Shown: positions 8,631-18,001 of the stretch, one piece after another
How positions within the stretch are numbered: the first letter of the stretch is position 1
How the letters are laid out: each line of letters opens with the position of its first letter
Assembly: GCA_000381585.1 (NCBI GenBank)
Contig: KB906736.1
Span: 124,001 to 188,000 of the forward strand
Direction: 5' to 3'
Source: Acidobacteriaceae bacterium KBS 83
Lineage (GTDB): Bacteria > Acidobacteriota > Terriglobia > Terriglobales > Acidobacteriaceae
DNA length: 64,000 nt
The notes under the pieces: generated by a model
Databases searched by the model: none
The model's input: the letters and a program-made list of their open reading frames with translations, nothing else
What the model was told of the DNA's origin: nothing
Translations under genes and position numbers: made by a program

Positions 8631-10187
8631 TTATCTTCCCGTGGTCTCGTGCGCGGGCAGCGCCTGCACCTTGCTGTGTCTCGTGGAGTAGGTGAAGTAA
8701 ATCAACAGCCCCACCACCAGCCAGATGCCGACCACGATCCAGGTCAGTAGCGGCAGCGAGAACATCAGGTAGAACGCGCTGATGATTCCCAGTATCGGCA
8801 CCAGTGGCACCAGCGGCGTCTTGAAGGGACGATGCAGATCCGGGTGCCGCCGCCGCAGGATCCATACTCCCGCACTTACGATGCTGAAGGCCAGCAGGGT
8901 GCCCATGTTCACCAGCTCCGACAGCCGGTCGATCGGCAGTAGCGCCGGCAGGAAAGCCACAATCGATCCCACCAGCATGTTCGAGATCCACGGTGTCCGA
9001 AACTTGGGATGGATCGCGCTCGCCCACTTCGGCAGCAGGCCATCCCGCGACATTGAGAAGAAGACGCGCGACTGGCCCAACAGCATCACCAGCATCACCG
9101 TCGCGAGCCCAAAGACCGCCCCCACCTTCACCAGCAGGCTGCCCCAGGGCACCCCTGTGACATCGATACCCACCGCCACCGGGTCGCCTACGTCCAGCGC
9201 CTTGTAGCTCACCAAACCGGTTAGCGTGAGCGAGACCATGATGTAAAGGATGGTACAGATCACCAGCGATCCGAGGATGCCGATCGGCATGTCCCGCTGC
9301 GGATTCTTCGCCTCCTGCGCCGCCGTCGACACCGCGTCGAAGCCGATATACGCGAAGAACACCGAAGCCGCGCCCGCCGCAATGCCGCTGATGCCGAAGT
9401 TCCCCGCCTCATCCTTGGGCGGAATGAACGGGTGCCAGTTCATCTTTCCCAGTCCTGGGTGATGAATCAGGTAGTTGATTCCCAGAATAAGGAAGATGAA
9501 GACGCAGGTAAGCTTCACGATCACGATCAGCGTGTTGAAGTTCGCCGACTCCTGAATGCCGATCACCAGGATCGCGGTGACAATCAGGATGATCAGGAAC
9601 GCCACCAGATTGAATACGCCCGTCACATGCGGCAGCTTCGACAGGTCAGTGCCCAGCGGCAGCACCATCGAAATCGCCGCTTTCGTCATCCATTTGCCGT
9701 TCAGGTTGTAGAGCACAGTTCCGGCCGTTGTCGTAAAACGCGCCACCCCCGGCGACAGGTAGATGTGCAGCTGCTCCAGCAGCGAGACGAAATATCCCGA
9801 CCAGCCCGATGCCACCGTCGCCGCGCCAAAGGCATACTCCAGACACAGGTCCCAGCCGATGATCCAGGCCACGAACTCACCCAGCGTCGCGTACCCATAG
9901 GTGTATGCGGACCCCGCAATCGGGATGATCGACGCAAACTCCGCATAGCAAAGCCCGGCGAAGGCGCAGGTGATGCCCGCCAGAATAAAGCTCAGCGCGA
10001 TAGCCGGCCCGGCGTGACGCGCCGCGGCCTGGCCGGTAAGCACGAAGATGCCCGCGCCGATCACCGCGCCAATTCCCAGAGTGATCAGGTTGACTGGGCC
10101 GAGCGAGCGCTTCAGTGTGTGCTCGCCCTCCTCGTGTGCCTCCTCCAGCAACAGCGAGAGGGGCTTGGTTGCAAAAAGTCTAGCCAA
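8631..10187 (-). CDS. APC-superfamily amino acid permease (cationic amino acid transporter type)
   Basis: A 518-residue inner-membrane protein with about 12-14 hydrophobic segments. The N-terminus is the typical CAT/YfnA form: a soluble leader with RSLGPVNLITLGIGAVIGAGIF, whose GAVIGAGIF is the unwound helix-1 substrate motif, then AGLCYAEFASIIPIAGSAYTY in helix 3. FFAYIGFDAVSTAAQEAKNPQRDMP is the conserved helix 6-7 region. Length agrees with the family. It probably imports or exchanges an amino acid; which one cannot be read from sequence. It is monocistronic here, with thiE on the same strand upstream but 130 bp away. Confidence 0.9.
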   Translation of the reverse strand: MARLFATKPLSLLLEEAHEEGEHTLKRSLGPVNLITLGIGAVIGAGIFVLTGQAAARHAGPAIALSFILAGITCAFAGLCYAEFASIIPIAGSAYTYGYATLGEFVAWIIGWDLCLEYAFGAATVASGWSGYFVSLLEQLHIYLSPGVARFTTTAGTVLYNLNGKWMTKAAISMVLPLGTDLSKLPHVTGVFNLVAFLIILIVTAILVIGIQESANFNTLIVIVKLTCVFIFLILGINYLIHHPGLGKMNWHPFIPPKDEAGNFGISGIAAGAASVFFAYIGFDAVSTAAQEAKNPQRDMPIGILGSLVICTILYIMVSLTLTGLVSYKALDVGDPVAVGIDVTGVPWGSLLVKVGAVFGLATVMLVMLLGQSRVFFSMSRDGLLPKWASAIHPKFRTPWISNMLVGSIVAFLPALLPIDRLSELVNMGTLLAFSIVSAGVWILRRRHPDLHRPFKTPLVPLVPILGIISAFYLMFSLPLLTWIVVGIWLVVGLLIYFTYSTRHSKVQALPAHETTGR

Positions 10188-10318
10188 AAGAATCTGTCTC
10201 CGGTTTCAAATGTCGTCGTGCGTGTGCTGCCTGTTCAGTCGAACGTCGGCTCGAAGCAACATGGTCGCGAGCAGGCACCCACGTGGCTTACAAATCTGTA
10301 GGTACTCAGCAGTCAGTT

Positions 10319-10951
10319 CTATCGTAAAAATGCAAGAAAGTCCCGAACCCTTTCGGACATCCCCCTGCCCGCCTGAGGCAGCAGGCCTGAAATGACCGCC
10401 ACTGCATCTGCCCCGGCCTCGATCACCTCGCGACCGCTCTCGGCCGTGATGCCGCCGATCGCGACCAGTGGCAGCTGCGTCAACGCGCGCGCCGCTTTCA
10501 CTCCCTCAAGCCCCACCACCGGATCCGGGTTCTCCTTCGATGCCGTCGCGAAGACCGGTCCGATCGCCAGATAATCCGCCGCCCCTGTTTTGACTGCCGC
10601 GCGCAACTGCGCGACGTTATGCGTCGAAACACCCAGCAGCCGCCCTCGCGCCAGCGCTTTGCGCGCCTTCGCCGGGTCCATATCCTCCTGGCCGATGTGC
10701 ACGCCATCTGCCCCAGCCGCCGCGCACAGATGCACCCGGTCATTCACCAGCAGCACCGCTTCCCCCGCCGGAAAGACCGCGCGCAGCAGGCGCATCCGCT
10801 CCAGCACTTCTGTGTCGGTCGCCTGCTTGTCGCGATACTGCACCCAACGCACACCCGCATCATAGACAGCGTGCCCCGCCGCGATCAGCGGTATGCCCGC
10901 GCGCGCCAGCGCATCCGCATCGAGGATCGGATAAAGCCGCGGCAGCTCCAA
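10319..10951 (-). CDS. thiE: Thiamine-phosphate synthase
   Basis: A 210-residue ThiE. It joins HMP-PP and the thiazole phosphate to give thiamine monophosphate in the cytoplasm. Visible motifs: YPILDAD at the start, VQYRDKQA (pyrophosphate/HMP binding Arg-Asp-Lys), LLVNDRVHLC, GADGVHIGQEDM, LGVSTHN, DYLAIGPVFATASKE and PLVAIGGI near the C-terminus. Full family length. The start is read as TTG at 10951, preceded by TAGGACAGG and only 9 bp after the stop of the DinB gene, so the pair is likely one transcript. No TPP riboswitch is apparent upstream of the pair. Confidence 0.93.
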   Translation of the reverse strand: MELPRLYPILDADALARAGIPLIAAGHAVYDAGVRWVQYRDKQATDTEVLERMRLLRAVFPAGEAVLLVNDRVHLCAAAGADGVHIGQEDMDPAKARKALARGRLLGVSTHNVAQLRAAVKTGAADYLAIGPVFATASKENPDPVVGLEGVKAARALTQLPLVAIGGITAESGREVIEAGADAVAVISGLLPQAGRGMSERVRDFLAFLR

Positions 10952-10960
10952 GCGCCTGTC

Positions 10961-11467
10961 CTACTGCTCGTCCGCCGAAGGCCCATAGACCCCCGGCACC
11001 TTCGCATCGTTCAGCCGCAGATACACACCAAGCTGCCCGCGGTGATGCACTATGTGGTTCAGGGACCACTTGCGAATGGCGTGATACCGCGGCGAGCGGA
11101 CTATCTCGTAGCCATCCCACGTCATCACCCACTCCTGCTGCATCGCATCGTCTGTCGCCGCGGCAAGATCGGCACGTGCCTTGGCCGCCCAGCCTTCGAA
11201 CTTCTCCAGCATCTCTTTTGAGCTTGCAGGTTTGAAGCTCGCGTTCTCTGGCGGGTTCGCGCTCGTAACGTCGAAGCGCTCCCGGCGCAGTACATCGCTC
11301 GTCCAGCTCACAAGCTCCGCAACGTGCCCGGCCAGCTCACGCATCGGGAACGACTTCGCATGCGGCCGCCAATCGAACTTCTCCTCCGGCACCGCCACAA
11401 GCACCTTGCGCGTACTAGCCACCTCGGCATCAAACTCCGGCAACAGCAACTCAGCGATCATTGGCAT
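10961..11467 (-). CDS. DinB family protein (putative metal-dependent enzyme)
   Basis: A 168-residue four-helix-bundle protein of the DinB/YfiT superfamily. The three metal-ligand histidines are visible: ELAGHVAELV (about residue 52), and the pair in WSLNHIVHHRGQLGVYLRLN (about 130-134). The ending VPGVYGPSADE is a typical DinB C-terminus. Family members include thiol transferases using bacillithiol or mycothiol, but many have no assigned role. I start at ATG 11467 because GGAG lies 7 nt upstream; the frame is open 15 codons further. Coupled to thiE downstream. Confidence 0.87.
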   Translation of the reverse strand: MPMIAELLLPEFDAEVASTRKVLVAVPEEKFDWRPHAKSFPMRELAGHVAELVSWTSDVLRRERFDVTSANPPENASFKPASSKEMLEKFEGWAAKARADLAAATDDAMQQEWVMTWDGYEIVRSPRYHAIRKWSLNHIVHHRGQLGVYLRLNDAKVPGVYGPSADEQ

Positions 11468-11577
11468 TTGCTCTCCAGACCACTGCATCTTCCCGTAAAG
11501 GGAACGAGCCATGCAACTCGCGCCGAATCGCGCTGTTTGTGTGCTACCCTCCAGCGAAGCTTCGCCTAAGTGCCATC

Positions 11578-12210
11578 ATGTCCGACACACCGCAGTTCTC
11601 TACTGCTGAATACCCACCTCAGCAGATCGAGCGCTGCGGCCTCTGTGGCACCCCGCTTGCCAGCGAGTACTATCGCGTCCACGGACGGACCGCTTGCGCG
11701 GGCTGCGCTTCCGCCGCGCAGAATGGCCAGGCGAATGGTCAAAAGAACACCGCCTTCACACGCGCGCTTCTCTTTGGTATCGGCGCCGCGGCTGTCGGCC
11801 TCGTCGGCTACGCTGCCTTCACCATCGCTACGAGCTTCTACATCGGCTACGTGGCGCTTGGCGTCGGCTACATCGTCGCGCGAGCGATGAAGTTCGGCTC
11901 CGGAGGTTTCGGCGGCCGCCCCTTCCAGATCGTCGCCGTCATCCTCACCTATCTCGCCATCGCGCTCGCCGAGATACCTATTGCGCTTTGGGAATTCCGG
12001 ACCCGCATTCCTGCAGGACGCATGCTCGTCGTCGGCATACGGCTGCTCCCCGTCGGCCTCACTTCACCGATTCGCGAAATGCGCGACCCCATTCACGGCC
12101 TCATCAATCTGGTAATTCTTTTCGTCGGCCTGCGGATTGCATGGCGTGGCACAGCCGCCCCGAGCGCCAACGTCGAAGGGCCCTTCCGCCCGAAACCAGC
12201 GGCAAGCTAA
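11578..12210 (+). CDS. Zinc-ribbon-containing integral membrane protein, function unknown
   Basis: A 210-residue protein. The N-terminal 50 residues hold CGLCGTPL and CAGCA, two Cys pairs forming a likely rubredoxin-type zinc ribbon. Four or five hydrophobic segments follow (FTRALLFGIGAAAVGLVGYAA, FYIGYVALGVGYIVARAM, FQIVAVILTYLAIALAEI, LINLVILFVGLRIAW). The short PIREMRDPIHG loop is charged. I do not recognise a characterised family. It is followed 111 bp later by a site-2 protease gene that also begins with a zinc ribbon, suggesting a linked role. Confidence 0.75.
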   Translation: MSDTPQFSTAEYPPQQIERCGLCGTPLASEYYRVHGRTACAGCASAAQNGQANGQKNTAFTRALLFGIGAAAVGLVGYAAFTIATSFYIGYVALGVGYIVARAMKFGSGGFGGRPFQIVAVILTYLAIALAEIPIALWEFRTRIPAGRMLVVGIRLLPVGLTSPIREMRDPIHGLINLVILFVGLRIAWRGTAAPSANVEGPFRPKPAAS

Positions 12211-12321
12211 ATCGGATTGCCAGTGTCCGCTCGCAACAGTTCGGAGTTGTCAGGACGAACCGCACCTGGCCCTATTCCGATAACCTCACTTATAGGAAAT
12301 CCGCGTTAGCGCGTCCATCTC

Positions 12322-13341
12322 ATGTTCGATCTCTCCTCTGCAGCGCCGCTCGAACGCGGGCCCGCCAACTGTGCCTCCTGCGGCGCGAGTCTCCCCTCTG
12401 GCGCACGCGCCTGCCCACGCTGCCATGCTCTCGTCCACGCACAAAAGATCGACGCCCTCTCCTCCCAGGCGCAGAAGCGCGAAGCGTCCGGCGATATCGC
12501 CGGTGCACGTGAGCTCTGGTCCCAAGCCCTCAACCTCCTCCCCTCCGACACCACACAAGCCCAGTGGATGCGCGGCCATCTTGCCGCACTGCCGAAGCCC
12601 GCTCACGCGACGCCGACCTGGCTCAAGCGGCTCGGTCCGCTCGGCCCCTTCCTGCTCATCCTCCTCAAAGGCAAAGGGCTCTTCTTCGCCGTCTTCAAGC
12701 TGAAATTTCTCTTCAGCCTCTTCACCTTCGTCGGCGTCTACTGGGCGCTCTACGGATGGAAGTTCGGCATCGGCTTCGCAGCCTCGATCCTTATCCACGA
12801 GATGGGCCACTACATCGACATCAAGCGCCGCGGCCTCCCCGCCGAGATGCCCGTCTTCCTCCCCGGTCTCGGCGCATATGTGAAGTGGCAGGCGTTAGGC
12901 GTCTCGCAGGCGAAGCGCGCGCAGATCGCGCTCGCCGGTCCACTCGCGGGCTGGCTCGCCTCAGCCATCTGCGCCGGGCTCTATCTCCAGACACACTCCA
13001 TGCTGTGGGCCGCGCTGGCCCGCGCCGGCGCAGGGCTCAACGTCCTCAACCTGATTCCCATCTGGGTGCTCGACGGCGCGCAAGCCGCCAACGCGCTAGG
13101 CCGCACCGCGAGACTCGCACTGATCTGCGCCGCAGTTGGATTGTGGTGGATGGGCGGCGAAGGACTCTTCCTCTTCATCGCCGCAGGAGCACTGTGGCGA
13201 CTCTTCACCATGACGCGCCCCTCGATGCGGGACCGTCCCGAAGAAGGAGGCTGGGACACGATGCTCTACTACGTAGCCGTCATGGCCGCATTAGCCCTGA
13301 CGTTGCACCTCATCCCCGGCCACGGGATGGGCGGACGTTAG
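12322..13341 (+). CDS. Site-2-type membrane metalloprotease (M50) with N-terminal zinc ribbon
   Basis: A 339-residue protein. Residues about 17-35 form a zinc ribbon (CASCGASL...CPRCHAL), followed by a helical TPR-like stretch (about 40-85). The catalytic HEMGH motif (ASILIHEMGHYIDIKRRG) lies in a membrane helix around residue 155-160, and the second zinc-ligand motif is NLIPIWVLDGAQ around 240-251. These are the M50 hallmarks of intramembrane proteases that cleave membrane-bound regulators. At least six membrane segments. The upstream gene shares the zinc-ribbon plus membrane architecture. The substrate is unknown and no anti-sigma gene is adjacent. Confidence 0.87.
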   Translation: MFDLSSAAPLERGPANCASCGASLPSGARACPRCHALVHAQKIDALSSQAQKREASGDIAGARELWSQALNLLPSDTTQAQWMRGHLAALPKPAHATPTWLKRLGPLGPFLLILLKGKGLFFAVFKLKFLFSLFTFVGVYWALYGWKFGIGFAASILIHEMGHYIDIKRRGLPAEMPVFLPGLGAYVKWQALGVSQAKRAQIALAGPLAGWLASAICAGLYLQTHSMLWAALARAGAGLNVLNLIPIWVLDGAQAANALGRTARLALICAAVGLWWMGGEGLFLFIAAGALWRLFTMTRPSMRDRPEEGGWDTMLYYVAVMAALALTLHLIPGHGMGGR

Positions 13342-13556
13342 TAGAAGAGAGAGCCATCTCATCGGTACGGCTCGTAGATGACTCTCCTGTAGCTCCGCTT
13401 TCCAAACAAGCTCTCAGCTCGGCGTCATCTTTAGTTCCTGAATTACTTCTGTCTCGAATCCAGGCCGTGGGTTCGGGGCCATCTCTCCATCAGCGGATGA
13501 GTAGTCGTCTATGGACAGCACTGTCAGCTTCATCCTAGCGGCTCGTCACTCTGGCG

Positions 13557-14930
13557 CTAGTCCGGCAACCCCGTCAACCGAGCCTTCTCCCGCTCAAAGA
13601 ACCGCTCCATAAACTTCGTATCGAACTTGCCTTCGCGGAACTCCGCATCGGCAAAGATTCGCTGGTGCAGCGGGATCGTCGTATGGATCCCCTCCACCAC
13701 AAACATCTCGAGCGACCGCTGCATTCGCGCCATTGCTTCCGAGCGGTCCTTGCCATGCACGATCAGCTTCGCAATCAGCGAATCATAGTACGGCGGCACA
13801 AATCCTTCGGCATACTGCGCCGTGTCCACCCGCACGCCATTGCCGCCCGGCACGTTGAAAACGCTGATCCGTCCGGCCGAGGGTGTGAACTTCTCCGGAT
13901 GCTCTGCGTTCACCCGGCACTCGATCGCGTGCCCGCGAATCGTCACCGGCTCAGTCACGATATCTGACAGCTTCTCATCCGCTGCAATTCGCAGCTGCGC
14001 CTTCACCAGGTCCAGCCCCGTCACCATCTCCGTCACCGGATGCTCCACCTGAATGCGCGTGTTCATCTCGATGAAGTAGAGTTTGCCGTCTTCATCCATC
14101 AGGAACTCGATCGTTCCCGCGTTCTGATAGCCGATCTGCTCCAGGCACCGGCGAATCGTCTTGCCGATCTCCTCGCGCATCTTCCCGTCAACCTGCAGCG
14201 ATGGCGCCTCTTCGATCAGCTTCTGATGCCGCCGCTGGATCGAGCACTCCCGCTCGCCCAGCGACATCACGTTCCCGTGCTGATCTGCCAGAACCTGGAA
14301 CTCGATGTGCCGCGGCTGCTCGATGAACTTCTCCATATAAAGGTCGCCGTTACCGAAGGCGTTCGCCGCCTCGGTCTGCGCCGCCTGGAACAGCGCCGGC
14401 AATTCATCCTTCGAGCGGATCACGCGCATCCCGCGTCCGCCGCCGCCCGCCGAGGCCTTCAGGATCACTGGATACCCCACCGACTTGGCCCACTCCAGCG
14501 CCTCGCCCTCGCTCTGGATGACGCCTTCCGAGCCCGGAAGGATCGGCACCTTGGCCTTCTTCATGGCCATGCGCGCCTTTTCCTTCTCGCCCATCAGCCG
14601 CGTCACCTCCGGCGGCGGCCCGATGAACTTGATATTCGAAGCGCGGCATACCTCCGCGAAGTTTGCGTTCTCGCTTAGCAGTCCATAACCGGGATGGATC
14701 GCATCTACATCCGCGATCTCGGCCGCCGAGATCACCGCGGGCACATGCAGATAGCTCTCCGCCGAGCGCGGCGGCCCAATGCAGATCGCCTCATCGGCAA
14801 AGCGAACATGCAGCGAGTTGCGGTCGGCCTCGCTGTAAACCGCCACGGTGCGGATGCCAAGCTCCTTGCACGCGCAGATCACACGCAGCGCAATCTCGCC
14901 GCGATTGGCGATCAGGACTTTCCGAAACAT
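13557..14930 (-). CDS. accC: Acetyl-CoA carboxylase, biotin carboxylase subunit
   Basis: A 457-residue AccC. It carboxylates biotin on AccB using ATP and bicarbonate, the first half of malonyl-CoA synthesis. Visible: [18 protein letters not shown] at the N-terminus, the Gly-rich ATP loop [28 protein letters not shown], the [15 protein letters not shown] loop, [20 protein letters not shown] with the catalytic Glu and Arg, and [14 protein letters not shown]. Full length. The start has AAGGGA 5 nt upstream. It lies downstream of accB on the same strand, separated by a 200-bp spacer holding a dispersed repeat. Confidence 0.97.
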   Translation of the reverse strand: MFRKVLIANRGEIALRVICACKELGIRTVAVYSEADRNSLHVRFADEAICIGPPRSAESYLHVPAVISAAEIADVDAIHPGYGLLSENANFAEVCRASNIKFIGPPPEVTRLMGEKEKARMAMKKAKVPILPGSEGVIQSEGEALEWAKSVGYPVILKASAGGGGRGMRVIRSKDELPALFQAAQTEAANAFGNGDLYMEKFIEQPRHIEFQVLADQHGNVMSLGERECSIQRRHQKLIEEAPSLQVDGKMREEIGKTIRRCLEQIGYQNAGTIEFLMDEDGKLYFIEMNTRIQVEHPVTEMVTGLDLVKAQLRIAADEKLSDIVTEPVTIRGHAIECRVNAEHPEKFTPSAGRISVFNVPGGNGVRVDTAQYAEGFVPPYYDSLIAKLIVHGKDRSEAMARMQRSLEMFVVEGIHTTIPLHQRIFADAEFREGKFDTKFMERFFEREKARLTGLPD

Positions 14931-14980
14931 GCATTCCCTTCGCGCCTCAGGGCGCCGTCACAAACTCTCATCACACAATG

Positions 14981-15130
14981 TGTCATCTCGACTGAAGCCG
15001 ATCGCGAAGGCGATCGGTGCAGTGGAGAGACCTGCTGCTTCTTGCCTCGCCCACAATCTTCGACGTAAGCGACCATAGGGGGCGAGCTGAATAACTCGCG
15101 CCGTAGGCGCCATTGCCCGGACGGCCAGTC
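14981..15130 (-). repeat. Dispersed structured 3'-UTR repeat, copy 3 (between accB and accC)
   Basis: On the minus strand it starts directly after the accB TAG stop with GACTGGCCGTCC (a GGAC/GTCC hairpin), then GGCGCCTACGGCGCGAG, then ATGGTCGCTTACGTC pairing weakly with GTGGGCGAG, and ends in a GCAGGTCTC tail near CAGTCGAGATGAC. It shares part order and spacing with the copies at 2166-2292 and 20421-20540. It sits inside the likely accB-accC transcript. Confidence 0.55.
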
Positions 15131-15679
15131 CTAGCGCGGCCGCACGGCGAACAGCTTCTGTCCGTACTCCACCGGCTGGCCACTCGTCACAAAGCGCTTC
15201 ACAATCTCGCCTGCCGCATCGGACTCGATCTCGTTCATCAGCTTCATCGCTTCCACGATGCACAGCACCTGCCCGACTTCCACCATGTCGCCCGGCTTCA
15301 CAAACGCCGGCGAGCCTGGCGATGGCGATTCGTAAAAGGTCCCCACAATCGGCGACTTCACAATATGCAGCCCTGCCTCATCGTCTATGGGCGCCGCGGC
15401 TGTCGCCGTCTCTGGCGCAGAGGATGCTGCAGCTGCCGGATGTGCAGGTGCGCCCACGGGATGCACATGTGCTACCACCGCAGGCTGCAACGCCGCGGCA
15501 TGCTGGGCCGCCGCAAACTGCGCCAATTGCGACAGGTGCGACGGATCCACCTGAGGCCCAGCGCCGGCAAACTTCAGCCGCACCTTCAGGTCGCCCCGCT
15601 CCAGGTCGAACTCGCCGATGCCGTTTTCCTTCAGGAACTCGATCAGCTCTTTCAGCTCTGCTATCTCTTCCGGATTCAT
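15131..15679 (-). CDS. accB: Acetyl-CoA carboxylase biotin carboxyl carrier protein
   Basis: A 182-residue BCCP from the start I prefer. The N-terminus MNPEEIAELKELIEFLKENG is the usual AccB opening, a Pro/Ala-rich linker spans about 60-105, and the biotinyl domain occupies the last 80 residues with VEAMKLMNEIESD, whose Lys is the biotinylation site. The frame is open 50 codons upstream to 15829, but that extension is basic and unlike the family, so ATG at 15679 is chosen; its ribosome site is weak. pepP lies upstream and accC downstream, recalling the pepP-efp-accB-accC order of many bacteria, here without efp. Confidence 0.93.
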   Translation of the reverse strand: MNPEEIAELKELIEFLKENGIGEFDLERGDLKVRLKFAGAGPQVDPSHLSQLAQFAAAQHAAALQPAVVAHVHPVGAPAHPAAAASSAPETATAAAPIDDEAGLHIVKSPIVGTFYESPSPGSPAFVKPGDMVEVGQVLCIVEAMKLMNEIESDAAGEIVKRFVTSGQPVEYGQKLFAVRPR

Positions 15680-15870
15680 GCTTGCCAATCTCTTCTTGTC
15701 TTTCGCACTCAGTCGCGCGTCCGTCTTCTTTGCCGTCACTCCGCCGCCTTGCGCTGCCTTAGCTGTTTTCCCGATGATTCCAACGCCAACCGACCGACGG
15801 CACAATTCTTCCGTTGAGAAAAATCGCACATCACTACTGCCAACCGATCACCGTATCAGGAAAACAGCTT

Positions 15871-16989
15871 TTACAACTCAATCCACGCCTTGGTCGCCGG
15901 CGTCAGCACACGGCATGCTCGCCGCTCCACCACTACTGTGTCCTCAATGCGCAAACCGAATGCACCCGGTATATAGATGCCAGGCTCGATGGTAATGACC
16001 ATCCCTTTGGTTAGCAACGTCTGCTGTGCCATGGCGATGCGCGGCGACTCGTGGATCTCCAGCCCTACTCCATGCCCCGTCGAATGCGTGAAGTAATCTG
16101 CCAGCTTCGCCTCTCGCAACACGCTGCGTGCTGCCTCATCCACATCGCCTGCCTTCACGCCCGCGGCCACTGCTTCGACCGCATTCTCCTGCGCCGCCAG
16201 CACCGCGTCATAGGCCTCGCGCTCCCGCGCTGTCGCCCGCCCCAGGTGCACGGTGCGCGTCATATCTGAGCAATAACCGTTGAGAATAACACCGAAGTCG
16301 AGCGTCACGAATCCGCGCCGCGGCAGCTTTGCCTCCGTCGCAGTACCATGCGGCATCGCGGATCGCTCGCCGCTCGCGACGATCGTCGGAAACGACATCG
16401 CCTCCGCACCCCACAGCCGCGCCCGATACTCCAGCTCCGCGGCAACTGCATTCTCCTTGAGCCCCGGTCGCATGAACCCGACGATGTGCTCGAAGAGTCG
16501 CACACCCAGCGCCGCCGCTGCGGCCATGCATTCGATCTCCGCCGCATCCTTCACCATGCGCTGCTCTGCGACGAACGGCGACCTCAGCGGCTCGAAAAAT
16601 CGCTTCGCGCTTCCTCTGGAAAGCCCCTTCAGCGACTCCTCCATCGCGCGCAACGCGGCAATGGTCGTCTGCTCGCCGTCGTAATACGCATGCTTCACAC
16701 GAGTGGCCGCAAGCCAGCGGCAAGCCTCCGCCAGCGCCGGCCCCTTAGAGATCCGCACCTCGGTCTCCTTCACCTCGTAAGCAGCCTGCGCGGTATAGCG
16801 CCCATCCGTCACCATCAACGAGTGCTTGGCCGTGATCGCCAGTGCAGCATTCGACCCGGTGAAACCGCACAGATAGCGCACGTCGGGCAGATGCGTCACC
16901 AGCAGCGCCGCGATCTTCTGCTTCGCCATCGTGGCGCGGAGTTGGCGCATGCGTACTCTTTCAGGAATCATCTTTGTCGAACCCGGCAC
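15871..16989 (-). CDS. M24 family aminopeptidase (Xaa-Pro dipeptidase type)
   Basis: A 372-residue metallopeptidase removing N-terminal residues before proline. The N-terminal creatinase-like domain runs to about residue 140. The catalytic pita-bread domain shows all five metal ligands: Asp in VTLDFGVIL, Asp in CSDMTRTVH, His in STGHGVGLEIHE, Glu in ITIEPGIYI and Glu in RIEDTVVV. Length is normal for the PepP/YqhT group. The start is uncertain (M1, M7 or M14 of the open frame). It lies upstream of accB on the same strand, 190 bp from the accB start used here. Confidence 0.92.
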   Translation of the reverse strand: MPGSTKMIPERVRMRQLRATMAKQKIAALLVTHLPDVRYLCGFTGSNAALAITAKHSLMVTDGRYTAQAAYEVKETEVRISKGPALAEACRWLAATRVKHAYYDGEQTTIAALRAMEESLKGLSRGSAKRFFEPLRSPFVAEQRMVKDAAEIECMAAAAALGVRLFEHIVGFMRPGLKENAVAAELEYRARLWGAEAMSFPTIVASGERSAMPHGTATEAKLPRRGFVTLDFGVILNGYCSDMTRTVHLGRATAREREAYDAVLAAQENAVEAVAAGVKAGDVDEAARSVLREAKLADYFTHSTGHGVGLEIHESPRIAMAQQTLLTKGMVITIEPGIYIPGAFGLRIEDTVVVERRACRVLTPATKAWIEL

Positions 16990-17092
16990 ACCTTTATGAG
17001 CATAGCAATGGCCCGCATGTTACGATCCAAGCCCTCGGTAACCGCGCATGCAATCGAAGAAGTAGCAATGGTTAGTCGCTGCTTGTGGTGGT

Positions 17093-17326
17093 TTGCTGGT
17101 GGCGGCCGCATGCGTCGCGTTGTCAATCTGGGGACTTGAATCGGCCGGGATGATCTTCCTGCCTGGGGCGCTTCTCGCGGGACTGATTTTTCCGCAGGGG
17201 ATTCACGGCGATTCCGTCGTGCTGTATATCGCTTTCACCTTTGTTCTGACCGCTGCGATGCTCACGCCATTCGTTTTTTTTAGCGCTGCACTCGTGGCTT
17301 CGTCGCAAGCAGGCGCAAGGAAATAA
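17093..17326 (+). CDS. Small hypothetical membrane protein
   Basis: A 77-residue, strongly hydrophobic product with three predicted membrane segments: about residues 2-14, 20-34 and 43-68 (VVLYIAFTFVLTAAMLTPFV), ending in a short basic tail. It must start at a TTG (17093) because no ATG or GTG lies between it and an upstream in-frame stop at 17063. The ribosome site is poor. The composition argues for a real membrane protein but I know no family for it. It is divergent from the pepP gene. Confidence 0.45.
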   Translation: MLVAAACVALSIWGLESAGMIFLPGALLAGLIFPQGIHGDSVVLYIAFTFVLTAAMLTPFVFFSAALVASSQAGARK

Positions 17327-17352
17327 GTAGTGGCATTGAACGAACAACCTGC

Positions 17353-17640
17353 TTATTGAGCCGCGCTCTTCCGCCGGGCCGGCCGCACACTCTGCACCGG
17401 CTTCGCCTTAGGCTTCTCTTCCAGCCGCGCCGCCGGCATGTTGCCACCAGAGCTCTGCTGGTCCATCCAGTCGTTCAGCCGCGAACGCTTGAAGCGCCAC
17501 CGGTTCCCCAGCTTGAACGCCGGCACAAATCCCTCGGATGCGTACTTGTACAGTGTGTCGGCGCTGATCCCCAGATAGTCCGCCGCCTGGCGGATGTCCA
17601 TCACCTCGCGCTGCTCTGTCGCTGCCGTCTGCGCCTTCAT
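17353..17640 (-). CDS. Excisionase/MerR-type helix-turn-helix DNA-binding protein
   Basis: A 95-residue protein. Residues about 14-60 (MDIRQAADYLGISADTLYKYASEGFVPAFKLGNRWRFKRSRLNDWM) form the winged helix typical of the excisionase/BldC-like group (HTH_17): helix, turn, recognition helix, then the wing KLGNRWRFKR. The tail is Lys/Arg/Pro/Ala-rich and probably disordered or DNA-contacting. Such proteins act either as recombination directionality factors or as chromosomal regulators. No integrase or att site is visible nearby, so a regulator is more likely. Confidence 0.8.
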   Translation of the reverse strand: MKAQTAATEQREVMDIRQAADYLGISADTLYKYASEGFVPAFKLGNRWRFKRSRLNDWMDQQSSGGNMPAARLEEKPKAKPVQSVRPARRKSAAQ

Positions 17641-18001
17641 TGGAGTGCCATCCCTTCAGGGGGAACTTCCTCCCGGGCCGCATTAAGCAGTTTCGGCAAA
17701 AGCTAACCCGGCGTCTTGTATATACCTGTTTCCTTGGGCCTCTTCAAGGAAAGATTCCTCTCCTTTACCCACCGAACGGGGTATTGCCGCTGGTTTTGGG
17801 GTTCCGTCAGGACTTTCCAGGGCATCTGCCCACCCGGCCATGCCTCCGCCCACGACCCACCTGGGGTACCGGCTGTTTTATACTTCGCCAAGACAACTTA
17901 TTGTCAACTTTCTGCATTCTGATCCTGAAAGTTAAGTCTCGACATAGCCACTAGCCTCTTCCGGTTTTCTGCCCCCATTCCCCTATTCCGGAGTCATTGT
18001 C
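17641..18001. other. Intergenic region between divergent genes
   Basis: 361 bp between the excisionase-like gene (minus) and the SPD2/FnIII gene (plus). I see no gene. It should hold both promoters. TATATAC occurs at 17717-17723 on the minus-gene side, and TTGTCA near 17903 on the plus-gene side, but neither has a convincing partner hexamer. Confidence 0.5.

Noticed and set aside
8605-8640. Inverted repeat ACCCGTTT/AAACGGGT beyond the permease stop
   Set aside because: Stem with almost no loop and no T-run; possible terminator but not convincing.
9432-10301. 289-codon frame on the plus strand
   Set aside because: Antisense to the amino acid permease; Gln/Arg/His-rich and without a domain.
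13342-13400. Imperfect hairpin GAGAGCCATCT/AGATGACTCTC after the site-2 protease gene
   Set aside because: One mismatch, long loop and no T-run, so I do not call it a terminator.
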